The position numbers and the translations under genes were made by a program. The notes under the pieces were generated by a model. That model saw only the letters and a list, made by a program, of their open reading frames with translations, did not search any database and was not told the DNA's origin. Positions 34,401 through 46,805 of a stretch of 64,000 bases of DNA are shown here, in pieces; position 1 is the stretch's first letter, and each line of letters starts with the position of its first letter. Origin of the DNA: Eopsaltria australis (lineage: Eukaryota; Chordata; Aves; Passeriformes; Petroicidae); NCBI GenBank assembly GCA_034509425.1, contig JAVTVJ010011239.1:1-64000 (forward strand), read 5' to 3'.

Positions 34401-36207
34401 CAGCCTGGCTGGGCCTGCCCACTCTGACCCCTTGCGAACAACAGATAAAGTTCCAGTAGTACACATGAGAGGTATGCTGGGAAAGACTGTTTGGGTTAAC
34501 TCTGCTTCAAGTAAAAACAATCCCATCCGGGGGGTTGTCTTTGCTCAGGGACCAGGCTGCACCTGGTGGGTGATTGTCCTGGGTTAGGCCAGAGGGGTCA
34601 AAATCTAGGAAGTGATCTGTGCTGCAGGAAGGAATGCAACTTCCTTCCTGCGAGAGAGAGCCAATAATCAGGTAGTTTTAAGGATTGATAGGTAAGTAAA
34701 CCAATTAAAATGTTGATCCGCCTTCGAGGAAAAAACCCTATATAATCAGAGACTCTCGGAAGCTCTTCCTCTTTGGACCTGCTGCTGCTGTGTAGAGAGG
34801 AGCAGCTCCTGCTTCTCTCGCTGGTAAGGCCCCAGCTCTCCCCCCCACTCCCCCCCCCCCATCCCCCCGCCCTTCCAAAGAGGTGGGGGGGAGGGAAGGG
34901 AAGTTTGGAGCGGCCGTGCCACTGCAGCCGGGAATGGGGGAGGAACGGCTGGAATCTTCGGCAGATATAGCTCAGCCAGTGTGCCAGCTACACGAGAGGG
35001 AGAGCCAGGCCCCTGCTCCGGGCCAGGCAAGGACCGGGCCGGACTCCATCCAGCTCAAACCTGTTCAAACAGCCCGGCAAAGAGCACGTGATCCTCACAC
35101 TGCCAGAGAGAGAGAGAGAGACAGAGATTAACTCTCTCCATGCCTGGACTAAACTCACAGACACCCATCCTTCCTCGCAGAGAGAGGAACGAGTGAGGAC
35201 ATCGACATAGTGCAGCGCAGAGACTTTACAGTCAGTGAGGAAAGCAGAACTGATACTTACAAGGGGGTGCATGGGAAGTTGCTTCAAGAGTGAAGCTGAA
35301 AACTCTTTTAGAGAACCATGGTTGGGGACTGAGCTAATAAATTCCCTGTAATATATGAAGATATAGTCCAAAGGGGGATGTGAGGTTCTTATTGCAGCCA
35401 ATGAACTGAAATACCTAAGTACAGACAAGTAAGTGTTGAAAAAGTACAGCCTAATGAGAAACTTGAACCAAGAGAGAGGAGAGGCTGTGCCCCAGAGCCC
35501 TGGTCCCGGGGAGAATGCCAGAGAACCTGAGCTGTCAGGAGAACCTGTGTTGCTAAGCACAGAAGAAGGGATTTTCTTTGTTGCTGCAATTGAACGGGGC
35601 ATCCTTAAAACAGGTACCCTGTGGACTGTTCATAACCCACCCAAGTAACTGTGGGAAGGCTACTGGTGTGGGAGAGATCCACCATTAAGCTGGACTTTGC
35701 TCCGGGCGGCGGCTGATGGTGAGGCAGAAGACCCATAAAAACTGTATTTTTCTTACAGAAAATCCATGGTGTAAGCAAAGGAAACTTCTCTCCCTAAATG
35801 AACTAGAACAAGAGCTGTTTCTGAGGTGGTGAACTGACTGGGGATCGAAGTGTTGTCTTATGTATGTTGTCAGGGAGAATGAAATGGAGAGGTGGGGAAG
35901 GAGGGGTGGTCTGGTTTGGAGTTTGTTTGGTGGTCTGGAGGAGTTTGTTCTGGTTTTCCTTGGGTTTTTTTTTTCTTTTCTTTTCCCTTTGTCTTAGGTA
36001 TATTAATAAAACTTCTTTGTACTTTATAAAGTTTGAGCCTGCTTTGCCTACTCCTAATCTTAATCTCACAACAAGCAATCAAGTAAATTTAAGTAAGTGT
36101 GCTGGCATTTAGCCACAAACCTGAATAGGCGAACTGAAACCACTACAGTGATGCAAAGGGATGGAGAGACCCGATGCATACCTCAAGGAGATCTTGTTTT
36201 AGGGTGA
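31457..36207 (+). pseudogene. pol: pol (protease-RT-RNase H-integrase), ERVL-like, heavily broken (P3)
   Basis: Protease loop VDTGVQCTLIP near 31562 with LGIDFL later; RT with WRLTVDYRGLNEV and YIDD at 32391-32402; RNase H with FTDGS, a FAELKA segment and YTDS at about 33300-33740; integrase with an HxxxxH/CETC zinc domain, WQIDYI and AAGKHERYN. The middle integrase aspartate is lost (NNG instead of DN). Stops from tryptophan codons lie at 31505, 31514, 32291, 32919, 33484, 33553, 33793 and 34144, with frameshifts near 32310 and 33210. An LTR splits the gene after residue WWV; the last codons resume at 36148. RT type and the lack of env place it with ERVL (class III). Confidence 0.9.
34575..36147 (+). 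mobile_element. solo LTR (1573 bp) nested in P3 pol
   Basis: TGTCCTGGGTTAGG to AACCACTACA, flanked by a perfect 5-bp duplication GTGAT (34570-34574, 36148-36152); P4 and P5 pol show the uninterrupted site. A CCCTATATAATC TATA box lies near 34736 and AATAAAACTTC near 36005. Five-base duplication fits class III or I. A related copy sits in P7 env (61832-63446) and an older one at 14604-16331. Confidence 0.93.
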
Positions 36208-36289
36208 ACTACTCATGACACTGTGCTTGTATCTGTATCTGCATGTATGTATGTACCTTGAAAGTTTAAATTTGATGTAAGGTGTTTGC

Positions 36290-36315
36290 ATGGAAAAAAA
36301 ATTCGGGGTGGAGAA
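36290..36315 (+). promoter_or_regulatory. polypurine tract (P3)
   Basis: A-rich then GGGGTGGAGAA directly before the LTR start TGTTGAAGG at 36316; the equivalents in P4 and P5 are at about 37268-37295 and 43514-43541. Confidence 0.7.
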
Positions 36316-36369
36316 TGTTGAAGGTTGGATTTAGTTCTTCTCCTCAGGAATTTTTCTCGCATGGGTTGC
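36316..36369 (+). mobile_element. 54-bp stub of the P3 3' LTR
   Basis: Identical in layout to the first 54 bp of the P3 5' LTR up to CATGGGTTGC, then joined directly to the minus-oriented LTR of P4. The rest of this LTR is not found elsewhere in the window. Confidence 0.9.
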
Positions 36370-37267
36370 TGTCCTGGTTTGAAGGACAGGTGTCTGTTAA
36401 GGAAGGCAGGAGCCTCTCTTGGAATGGGAAACTGTAACCCCTCTCTCTCCGAATTATTATAAATTTGAAATCAAGAGGCTCTTAGGCAAAGATATGGAAA
36501 TAGGAATAACAGTTTTTTACTACTATCTAAAACAAGGATAACAAATAACAACAACTATAACGTCGACCAACAAACAGAACCAGAAACTCAGTGGCAGCCT
36601 GCTTGGCTTCAGGCACTTTTTCCTTTTGGTGCAGTTCCAGTCACAGCCTGCAGGGGCGCTCTGGGTGCGGTGATTCCCCGGTGGCTGCAGGGGTGCTCCG
36701 GCGTGAGTTCAGGTGGCACACGGCAATGGCGACAGCCCGAAGCACGGAGGGATGGAGGAGAGCCCTTGCTCTACAGACTCTCGGGAGGGGGGGGGCAGCT
36801 GGTGTCGGTGCTGCAGCAGGATCTCCGGACACAGGGAGCTGGGACGGTAAGGGGTCTCCACGTGCAACGAAAAAACCCCGCTACGATGTAGCGGAGAAAA
36901 ACTCAGAGCGGGCTGGTGGCAGGCCGGTCGGCTCCGGTTGGAGTAGAGGGTAGAGACTCACAGCAGACAGAATGGCAGCTCCGCGCTGGCTTCTCAGGGG
37001 CCGTGGGTTCAGCAGACAGCAGCTCTGACCGTCCAGCTCCGAGGGTCCCGAGCAAGAGAGCGTGACCTCCCTCTGCCCTTGCTTTTCAGTCTCTCCAAAT
37101 CTCGCATTACCAGGCTCTGCTTCCGTGAGGGGCAATTTTGCCCCACCCTGCCACGGAGAAAGGCTACAGCCTTGTGCTTTGTTTCTCTTAAGTACCCAGT
37201 CATTTGTGTCTTAGCAACCCATGGGAGAAAAATTCCTGAGGAAAAGAACTAGATCCAACCTTCAACA
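36370..37267 (-). mobile_element. 3' LTR of P4
   Basis: 898 bp, plus-strand ends TGTCCTGG and CTTCAACA. Contains one copy of the 37-bp repeat. Almost the same sequence as the middle LTR 6246 bases to the right. Confidence 0.93.
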
Positions 37268-37376
37268 TTCTCCACTCCGAATTTTTTTTCTCATGCAAAC
37301 ACCTTACATCAAATTTAAACCTTCGAGGTATATACATACATGCAGATACAGATACAAGCGCAGTGTCATAAGTAGT

Positions 37377-40300
37377 TCACTCTAAAACAAGATCTCCTTG
37401 AGGTATGCATCGGGTCTCTCCATCCCTTTGCATCACCCACCAGGTGCAGCCCGGTCCCTGGGCAAAGACAACCCCCCGGATGCGATTGTTTTTACTTGAG
37501 GCAGAGTTTACCCAAACAGTCTTTCCTAGCATACCTCTCATGTGTACTGCTGGAACTTTATCTCTATCTGTTGTTCGCAAGGGGTCAGAGTGGGCAGGCC
37601 CGGCCCGGCTGGAGGAACCTCGGGTGTTCACTAACCATGTGGCTTTTGCCAAATTAGCCTCCCAGTTCTTGAACGTTCATCTACTCAGTGCTTTGAAGGT
37701 GGTTTTGAGCAGGCCATTGTACCGTTCATGTTTCCCAGCTGCTGGTGCATGATAAGGGATATGGTACACCCACTCGATGCCATGTTCCCTAGCCCAGGTG
37801 TTTATAAGGCTATTTTTGAAGTGAGTCCTATTGTCAGATTCAATTCTCTCAGGGGTACTATGTCTCCAAAGAACCTGTTTTTCGAGGCCCAGGATGGTGT
37901 TCCGGGCAGTGGCATGAGGCACAGGGTAGGTCTCCAGCCATCCTGTGGTGGCTTCTACTATTGTGAGAACGTAGCGCTTGCCTTGGCGGGTTTGGGGTAG
38001 TGTGATGTAATCAATCTGCCAAGCCTCTCTATACTTGTATTTGGACCACCGTCCACCATACTATAGAGGCTTTACTCGCTTGGCCTGTTTGATCGCGGCG
38101 CACGTTTCACAATCATGGATCACTTGGGAGATACTGTCTATGGTTAGGTCCACCTCTTGGTCTTGTGCCCACTTATAGGTGGCGTCTCTGCCCTGGTGGC
38201 CTGAGGCATCATGGGCCCATCGGGCTAGGAACAGCTCCCCTTTGTGTTGCCAGTCTAAATCTATCTGTGCCACCTCTATCTTTGCGGCGTGATCTACCTG
38301 CTTGTTGTTCTGGTGTTCTTCGTTAGCTCGGCTCTTAGGGACATGGGCATCTACATGGCGGACCTTTACGGGTAGCTTCTCTACCCGAGTGGCAATGTCT
38401 TTCCATTCATCAGCTGCCCAGATTGGCTTTCCTCTACGCTGCCAGTTGGCCTTTTTCCACCTTTCCAGCCAACCCCATAGAGCATTGGCTACCATGCACG
38501 AATCGGTGTAGAGATAGAGCTTTGGCCACTTCTCTCTCTCAGCAATGTCCAGGGCCAGCTGAACAGCTTTGAGTTCAGCAAATTGTCTCGACCCACCCTC
38601 TCCTTCAGTGGCTTCTGCAACCTGTCGTGTGGGGCTCCACACAGCTGCTTTCCACTTCCGGTTCATCCCTATGATGCGACAGGAACCATCAGTGAAAAGG
38701 GCGTAGCACTTTTCTTCATTTAGCAGTTGATTATATGGTGGAGCCTCCTCAGCCCGGGTCACTTGTTCTTGCTCTTCTTCATCAGTGAGACTAAAACTCT
38801 CACCTTCTGGCCAGTTCGTAATTATTTCTAGGATCCCAGGGCGGTTCGGATTTCCAATGCGGGCGCGCTGTGTGATAAGTGCGATCCACTTACTCCATGT
38901 GGCATCGGTGGTGTGGTGGGTAGAGGGAGCCTTTCCTTTAAACATCCACCCCAGCACTGGTAGTCGAGGTGCCAGGAGGAGTTGTGCTTCAGTGCCAATT
39001 ACCTCGGAGGCGGCTTGAACTCCTTCATAGGCGGCTAAGATTTCTTTCTCTGTGGGGGTGTAGTTGGCTTCGGACCCTCTGTAACTCCGGCTCCAGAATC
39101 CCAGCGGTCGGCCTCGGGTCTCTCCAGGCACCTTCTGCCAAAGGCTCTAGGACAAGCCTTTGTTCCCGGCTGCAGAGTAAAGCACATTCCTCACTTCTGG
39201 TCCCGTCCTTACTGGGCCAAGCGCTACTGCATGAGCGATCTCCTGCTTGATCTGGGCAAATGCTTGTTGCTGTTCAGGGCCCCAGTGAAAATCGTTCTTT
39301 TTGCGGGTGACCAGGTAGAGAGGGCTCACAATCTGGCTGTACTCTGGAATGTGCATCTTCCAAAAACCTATGGCCCCTAGGAAAGCTTGAGTTTCTTTTT
39401 TGTTAGTTGGCGGAGACATCGCAGTGATCTTATTGATGACCTCCGTGGGAATCTGGCGCCGTCCATCTTGCCATTTTACTCTCAAGAACTGGATCTCTCG
39501 AGCAGGTCCCTTGACTTTGTTCTTCTTGATGGCAAAACCGGCTTCCAGGAGGATCATGATGATCTTCTCTCCTTTCTCAAATACTTCTGCTGCCGTGTTC
39601 CCCCACACAATGATGTCATCGATGTATTGGAGATGTTCTGGAGCCTCACCCTTTTCCAGTGCAGCCTGGATCAGTCCATGGCAGATCGTGGGGCTGTGCC
39701 TCCACCCCTTGGGGCAGCCGATTCTAGGTATATTGCACACCTCTCCAGGTGAAGGCGAACTGAGGCCTGCACTCTGCTGCCAGAGGGATGGAGAAGAACG
39801 CATTGGCGATGTCAATGGTGGAATACCATTTTGCTACCTTGGACTCCAGCTCGTACTGGAGCTCTAACATGTCTGGCACAGCAGCACTCAATGGTGGAGT
39901 CACTTCATTCAGGCTACGATAGTCCACAGTCAATCTCCATTCCCCGTCAGACTTGTGCACAGGCCAGATGGGGCTGTTGAAGGGTGAGTGGGCTTTACTA
40001 ACCACTCCTTGGCTTTTCAGGTCGCGGATCATCTTGTGGATGGGGATCACGGCGTCTCGATTCGTCCGGTACTGCCGGCGGTGCACTGTCGAGGTGGCAA
40101 TTGGCACTTGTTGCTCTTTTACTCTCAGGAGTCCCACTGCATTTGGATTTTCCGATAGTCCAGGCAAGGTGTTCAGGTTCCTGATGCCTTCTGCCTCCAC
40201 AGCCGCTATTCCGAAAGCCCACCTGAGTCCCTTTGGGTCTTTGTAATAGCCATTCCGGAGGAAGTCTATGCCCAGAATACATGGGGCTTCTGGACCAGTG

Positions 40301-40512
40301 ACAATGGGGTGTTTCTGCCACTCTTTCCCGGTCAGGCTCACCTCGGCTTCCAACAAAGTTAATTGCTGTGATCCCCCTGTCACCCCGACAATAGAAACAG
40401 GTTCTGCTCCCACATGTCTTGATGGAATTAAGGTACACTGCACACCAGTATCAACTAACGCTTCATATTTTGTGGTTCTGATGTGCCAGGCCATCGGATC
40501 CACACTGTCCAA
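37377..40512 (-). pseudogene. pol: pol, ERVL-like, broken (P4)
   Basis: Protease, RT (YIDD on minus at 39615-39626), RNase H and integrase in the order of P3. Lesions: one base lost in an A run near 40476, which takes protease out of the gag frame; TGG to TAG at 39724-39726; one extra base just after it (near 39714); TGG to TAG at 39147-39149; TGG to TAG at 38061-38063. The 39724 stop and its neighbouring insertion are identical in P3 but absent in P5. The 356-codon stretch 39131-38061 holds intact RNase H motifs and the integrase zinc domain. The integrase core keeps the middle aspartate as DNR. Confidence 0.9.
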
Positions 40513-40559
40513 AAGACCCGATTTTCCAATGCCTCTTCCTGCCTAGAGGCAGGGCCCCT

Positions 40560-42503
40560 CTAGCTCTGGTTGTCATTTCTTTCTTGGGCGTACATGGTAG
40601 TGGTCCCCTCGAGGGGATTTAAGAGATCGTCTTCTCTTCTGTAATATCTGGCATCTCGGTCATGGGAGGCTGAGGCTACCTTCACTTTAGTAGACCCCCC
40701 GCCTCGGTTAGTATTTCCCTCTTTGAGTTGCTGTACTCGTGCTGCCAGGGTAGCAGTGGGTTTCCTATCCCTCTTCCTCATGTCTTCTCCATGGTCACAC
40801 AGGAAGAACCACAGCTCAGATCGTGGGGTGTACCCTCTCTTCCTGGCTGGGGGGCGCTGGGTTCTGACTTTGGGGCTTGTGACTCGCACTGGTGCCGCAC
40901 TCATCATCCTCATCTCCTCCCTCACCTCCCTCATCATCTCTTCTCTTAGGTCTTTGACCACAGCAGAGACCTGAGCCTGCATTGGGCCACTGATCATACT
41001 ATCATAATTCCTGAGTTTGGTGGCTATGGAGCCCACTGTCTCTCGGTTGTCATCAGCATTAATTGTTGCAATGAAGATGGCGTATTGGTAGGGCGCTAGC
41101 TTTGCCAGATTCCACAACATTTGCCCTGTATACTTGACCTTGTCGGGGTCATTATCATGTTGTCCATCCCTCCCAAAGAGTACCTCTAATATTGCCACCT
41201 CCCTCAGCTGTTGGATTCCCTCCTCAGGAGTCTTCCATGGTCTTCTGTGATGATACTCCTGCATTCTCTCCCTGTTGACAAACCTCTTTCTTACACTTAT
41301 TAAAAGCCCTTCCCAGAGAGACAGGGGCCCGTCGTCTCTTCCGAATACCTGATCAACTCCTGAGTCGTGGGACAAGGGTCCCATCTGCCTTGCCTCAATA
41401 CTATCCAGCTGCACGCCCATACCCATAAGGTCCCAGACCCGAAGTAACCAGGTTGTAAAAGGCTCACGACCCCGTCGCACAATGTCTTTTCGTAGATTAC
41501 GGAGACTGTCATTCCCCAGGGACTCGGTAGTGATTTCAATCCTTGGCCTCCCTACTGGTTGAGAGGGTCCTGCTTCCCCATCATTACTCACTGGCTGCTC
41601 TGGTTTGACCTTAGTCTTCCTCTTTTCCACAGGGGCAACTGCTACTGGCTGTGGCTGCCCCTCTGATCTGACTGGAGCCTGAGCGGTGATAGCGTCCCTG
41701 GGTTCCTCTGCTGCCTCATTAGACTCTCCCTCTTGGGGGTACGGGAAGGGTTTCCCACCAGCTGGGCAAGTGTATTCCTTCAGCACTTGGCCCATCTCGC
41801 GTATCTCTTTCACCAGGACTCCCACCCAATCCGGGTGGGTTGTTTCTGAGGTGGGTTGTGGGACCGGGTCAGACTCTGTAGCAACATCCCTAGTGTCTGG
41901 GGCAATGTCAGGTTCTGGGATGGTGTCTCTAGTTTCTGGGGCCATGTCAGGTTCTGTGGCTACATCCCTAGTCTCTGGGGCCGTGTCAGGTTCTGTGGCA
42001 GCATCCCTAGTCTCTGGGGCCGTGTCAGGTTCTGGGGCCCCATCCCTATTGTCTGGGGTAGATGTCAGAGGGGCTATCTGAGTCAGACCCCCCTCATCCC
42101 TGAATGCTAAATACAGCAGGCCTATCAGCAACACCAGCCACTGTATGGTATCATTAGCATTTAGAGAAGATTCGAACTCTTCAAAGATTGGCGGGATAGG
42201 CCCAAAGAGCTGGGTGAAGGGTTGTGAGAACATTTCTTTTGGTGTCACTTCCTCGCAGTAGGTACCATTATTAAAGTAACCCTGAAAACATGTCATTAGT
42301 GTGTGGTAGCTGTGAATCCACATGCCTGCCTTCCAGAGGAAGTTGAAAATCCATGAATTCCTCACCTTATTGACCCATGACACAAACTGTATAACAGCCA
42401 CTGTAGCCTTAGTTATAGGGCCCATGTTTAGATATGGGGCTGCAAATGGGAGAGAAACAGCTGTGACCACTTGTCATACGAACCGGAATAAGCTAGACCA
42501 CAT
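40560..42503 (-). pseudogene. gag: gag, ERVL-like, early stop (P4)
   Basis: From the ATG at 42503 the frame would be 647 codons but tryptophan codon 10 is TGA (42474-42476); after that it is open to the terminal UAG at 40560. It has the same N-terminal hydrophobic module as P3 and P5 and four 13-residue repeats. No zinc knuckle. Confidence 0.85.
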
Positions 42504-42592
42504 GGTGCAACCTAATGAGGTTCTTATATCTAGCACACAAAGAACTGCGTTACTCAAGAACTGTTATCCTTTTTCCTCTCTATGCCCTCGTG

Positions 42593-42610
42593 CCCCACCG
42601 TTGGGCGCCA
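42593..42610 (-). promoter_or_regulatory. primer-binding site, Lys-like (P4)
   Basis: TGGCGCCCAACGGTGGGG on the minus strand, five bases inside the LTR border, as in P3. Confidence 0.65.
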
Positions 42611-42615
42611 AAATC

Positions 42616-43513
42616 TGTCCTGGTTTGAAGGACAGGTGTCTGTTAAGGAAGGCAGGAGCCTCTCTTGGAATGGGAAACTGTAACCCCTCTCTCTCCGAAT
42701 TATTATAAATTTGAAATCAAGAGGCTCTCAGGCGAAGATATGGAAATAGGAATAACAGTTTTTTACAACTATCTAAAACAAGGATAACAAATAACAACAA
42801 CTATAACGTCGACCAACAAACAGAACCAGAAACTCAGTGGCAGCCTGCTTGGCTTCAGGCACCTTTTCCTTTTGGTGCAGTTCCAGTCACAGCCTGCAGG
42901 GGCGCTCTGGGTGCGGTGATTCCCCGGTGGCTGCAGGGGTGCTCCGGCGTGAGTTCAGGTGGCACACGGCAATGGCGACAGCCCGAAGCACGGAGGGATG
43001 GAGGAGAGCCCTTGCTCTACAGACTCTCGGGAGGGGGGGGGCAGCTGGTGTCGGTGCTGCAGCAGGATCTCCGGACATAGGGAGCTGGGACGGTAAGGGG
43101 TCTCCACGTGCAACGAAAAAACCCCGCTACGATGTAGCGGAGAAAAACTCAGAGCGGGCTGGTGGCAGGCCGGTCGGCTCCGGTTGGAGTAGAGGGTAGA
43201 GACTCACAGCAGACAGAATGGCAGCTCCGCGCTGGCTTCTCAGGGGCCGTGGGTTCAGCAGACAGCAGCTCTGACCGTCCAGCTCCGAGGGTCCCGAGCA
43301 AGAGAGCGTGACTTCCCTCTGCCCTTGCTTTTCAGTCTCTCCAAATCTCGCGTTGCCAGGCGCTGCTTCTATGAGGGGCAATTTTGCCCCACCCTGCCAA
43401 GGAGAAAGGCTACAGCCTTGTGCTTTGTTTCTCTTAAGTACCCAGTCATTTGTGTCTTAGCAACCCATGGGAGAAAAATTCCTGAGGAAAAGAACTAGAT
43501 CCAACCTTCAACA
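42616..43513 (-). mobile_element. shared middle LTR of the P4/P5 tandem
   Basis: 898-bp LTR serving as 5' LTR for P4 and 3' LTR for P5; PBS of P4 on its left and polypurine tract of P5 on its right. This is the signature of recombination between LTRs of two proviral copies. Confidence 0.93.
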
Positions 43514-43622
43514 TTCTCCACTCCGAATTTTTTTTCTCATGCAAACACCTTACATCAAATTTAAACCTTCGAGGTATATACATACATGCAGATACAGATA
43601 CAAGCGCAGTGTCATAAGTAGT

Positions 43623-46600
43623 TCACTCTAAAACAAGATCTCCTTGAGGTATGCATCGGGTCTCTCCATCCCTTTGCATCACCCACCAGGTGCAGCCCGG
43701 TCCCTGGGCAAAGACAACCCCCCGGATGCGATTGTTTTTACTTGAGGCAGAGTTTACCCAAACAGTCTTTCCTAGCATACCTCTCATGTGTACTGCTGGA
43801 ACTTTATCTCTATCTGTTGTTCGCAAGGGGTCAGAGTGGGCAGGCCCGGCCCGGCTGGAGGAACCTCGGGTGTTCACTAACCATGTGGCTTTTGCCAAAT
43901 TAGCCTCCCAGTTCTTGAACGTTCATCTACTCAGTGCTTTGAAGGTGGTTTTGAGCAGGCCATTGTACCGTTCATGTTTCCCAGCTGCTGGTGCATGATA
44001 AGGGATATGGTACACCCACTCGATGCCATGTTCCCTAGCCCAGGTGTTTATAAGGCTATTTTTGAAGTGAGTCCTATTGTCAGATTCAATTCTCTCAGGG
44101 GTACTATGTCTCCAAAGAACCTGTTTTTCGAGGCCCAGGATGGTGTTCCGGGCAGTGGCATGAGGCACAGGGTAGGTCTCCAGCCATCCTGTGGTGGCTT
44201 CTACCATTGTGAGAACGTAGTGCTTGCCTTGGCGGGTTTGGGGCAGTGTGATGTAATCAATCTGCCAAGCCTCTCTATACTTATATTTGGACCACTGTCC
44301 ACCATACTATAGAGGCTTTACCCGCTTGGCTTGTTTGATCGCGGCGCACGTCTCACAATCATGGATCACCTGGGAGATATTGTCTATGGTTAGGTCCACC
44401 CCTCAGTCTCGTGCCCACTTATAGGTGGCATCTCTGCCCTGGTGGCCTGAGGCATCATGGGCCCATCGGGCTAGGAACAGCTCCCCTTTGTGTTGCCAGT
44501 CTAAATCTATCTGTGCCACCTCTATCTTTGCAGCATGTTCTACCTGCATGTTGTTCTGGTGTTCCTCATTAGCTCGGCTCTTAGGGACATGGGCGTCTAC
44601 ATGGCGGACCTTTACGGGTAGCTTCTCTACCCGAGTGGCAATGTCTTTCCATTCATCAGCTGCCCAGATTGGCTTTCCTCTACGCTGCCAGTTGGCCTTT
44701 TTCCACCTTTCCAGCCAACCCCATAGAGCATTGGCTACCATCCACGAATCGGTGTAGAGATAGAGCTTTGGCCACTTCTCTCTTTCAGCAATGTCCAGGG
44801 CCAGCTGAACAGCTTTGAGTTCAGCAAATTGGCTCGACTCACTTTCTCCTTCAGTGGCTTCTGCAACTTGTCGTGTGGGGCTCCACACAGCTGCTTTCCA
44901 CTTCCGGTTCATCCCTATGATGCGACAGGAACCATCAGTGAAAAGGGCGTAGCACTTTTCTTCATCTAGCAGTTGATTATATGGTGGAGCTTCCTCAGCC
45001 CGGGTCACTTGTTCTTGCTCCTCTTCATCAGTGAGACCAAAACTCTCACCTTCTGGCTAGTTCGTAATTATTTCTAGGATCCCAGGGCGGTTCGGATTTC
45101 CAATGCGGGCGCGCTGTGTGATAAGTGCGATCCACTTACTCCATGTGGCATCGGTGGCGTGGTGGGTAGAGGGAGCCTTTCTTTTAAACATCTACCCCAG
45201 CACTGGTAGTCGAGGTGCCAGGAGGAGTTGTGCTTCAGTGCCAATTACCTCGGAGGCGGCTTGAACTCCTTCATAGGCGGCCAAGATTTCCTTCTCTGTG
45301 GGGGTGTAGTTGGCTTCAGACCCTCTGTAACTCTGGCTCCAGAATCGCAGCAGTCGGCCTCGAGTCTCTCCAGGCACCTTCTGCCAAAGGCTCCAGGACA
45401 AGCCCTTGTTCCCGGCTGCAGAGTAAAGCACATTCCTCACCTCTGGTCCCGTCCTTACTGGGCCAAGCGCTACTGCATGAGCGATCTCCTGCTTGATCTG
45501 GGCAAACGCTTGTTGCTGTTCAGGGCCCCAGTGAAAATTGTTCTTCTTGCGGGTGACTAGGTAGAGAGGGCTCACAATTTGGCTGTACTCTGGAATGTGC
45601 ATCTTCCAAAAACCTATGGCCCCTAGGAAAGCTTGAGTTTCTTTTTTGTTAGTTGGCGGAGACATCGCAGTGATCTTATTGATGACCTCCGTGGGAATCT
45701 GGCGCCGTCTATCTTGCCATTTTACCCTCAAGAACTGGATCTCTCGAGCAGGTCCCTTGACTTTGCTTTTCTTGATGGCAAAACCGGCTTCCAGGAGGAT
45801 CATGATGATCTTCTCTCCTTTCTCAAATACCTCTGCTGCCATGTTCCCCCACACAATGATGTCATTGATGTATTGGAGATGCTCTGGAGCCTCACCCTTT
45901 TCCAGTGCAGCCTGGATCAGTCCATGGCAGATCATGGGGCTGTGCCTCCACCCCTGGGGTAACCGATTCCAGGTATATTGCACACCCCTCCAGGTGAAGG
46001 CAAACTGGGGCCTGCACTCTGCTGCCAGAGGGATGGAGAAGAACGCATTGGCGATGTCAATGGTGGCATACCATTTTGCTGCCTTGGACTCCAGCTCGTA
46101 CTGGAGCTCCAGCATGTCTGGCACAGCAGCACTCAATGGTGGAGTCACTTCATTCAAGCCACAATAGTCTACAGTCAATCTCCATTCCCCGTCAGACTTG
46201 TGCACAGGCCAGATGGGGCTGTTGAAGGGTGAGTGGGCTTTACTGACCACTCTTTGGCTTTCCAGGTCGCGGATCATCTTGTGGATGGGGATCACGGCGT
46301 CTCGATTCGTCCGGTACTGCCGGCGGTGCACTGTCGAGGTGGCAATTGGCACTTGTTGCTTTTTTACTCTCAGGAGTCCCACTGCATTTGGATTTTCCGA
46401 TAGTCCAGGCAAGGTGTTCAGTTGCCTGATGCCCTCTGCCTCCACAGCCGCTATTCCGAAAGCCCACCTGAGTCCCTTTTGGTCTTTGTAATAGCCATTC
46501 CGGAGGAAGTCTATGCCCAGAATACATGGGGCCTCTGGACCAGTCACAATGGGGTGTTTCTGCCACTCCTTCCCGGTCAGGCTCACCTCGGCTTCCAACA

Positions 46601-46751
46601 AAGTTAATTGCTGTGATCCCCCTGTCACCCCGGCAATAGAAACAGGTTCTGTCCCCACATGTCTTGATGGAATTAAGGTACACTGCGCACCAGTATCAAC
46701 CAACGCTTCATATCTTTGTGGCTCTGATGTGCCAGGCCATCGGATCCACAC
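43623..46751 (-). pseudogene. pol: pol, ERVL-like, point stops only (P5)
   Basis: The 519-codon stretch 46751-45192 carries protease (VDTGAQCTLIP) and RT without interruption. The RT catalytic motif is YIND instead of YIDD (minus, 45861-45872), which should abolish polymerase activity. Stops: TGG to TAG at 45192-45194, 45057-45059 and 44307-44309, and CGA to TGA at 44403-44405. RNase H motifs are intact in 45008-44403. The frame is the same as gag and open from the gag UAG to the first stop. Confidence 0.9.
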
Positions 46752-46805
46752 TGTCCAAAAGACTCGGTTTTCCCATGCCTCTTCCTGGCTAGAGGCAGGG
46801 CCCCT

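Larger units (their letters stand above)
28483..36369 (+). mobile_element. P3: ERVL-like provirus with nested LTR and truncated 3' LTR
   Basis: Plus-strand order: 5' LTR, Lys-like primer site, gag, in-frame UAG, pro-pol, polypurine tract and the first 54 bp of the 3' LTR. There is no env between integrase and the polypurine tract, as in ERVL. Pol is split by an LTR of another family at 34575-36147. Gag and pol carry at least ten stops and a frameshift. The 3' LTR ends abruptly where the oppositely oriented P4 begins. Confidence 0.92.
36370..43513 (-). mobile_element. P4: ERVL-like provirus, left member of a tandem
   Basis: Minus-strand provirus. Its 3' LTR is 36370-37267, its body 37268-42615, and its 5' LTR (42616-43513) is at the same time the 3' LTR of P5. 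Features of P4 recur in P5 at +6246 bases. Confidence 0.93.

Noticed and set aside
34990..35602. 204-codon minus frame in the nested 1.6-kb LTR
   Set aside because: Lies wholly in an LTR, antisense to it, and the sister LTR in P7 does not keep it.
28483..43513. P3 and P4 as the two arms of a recent inverted duplication
   Set aside because: They share a double lesion but differ in LTR and gag repeat numbers, in most stops and in the nested LTR, so they are not a recent copy of one another.
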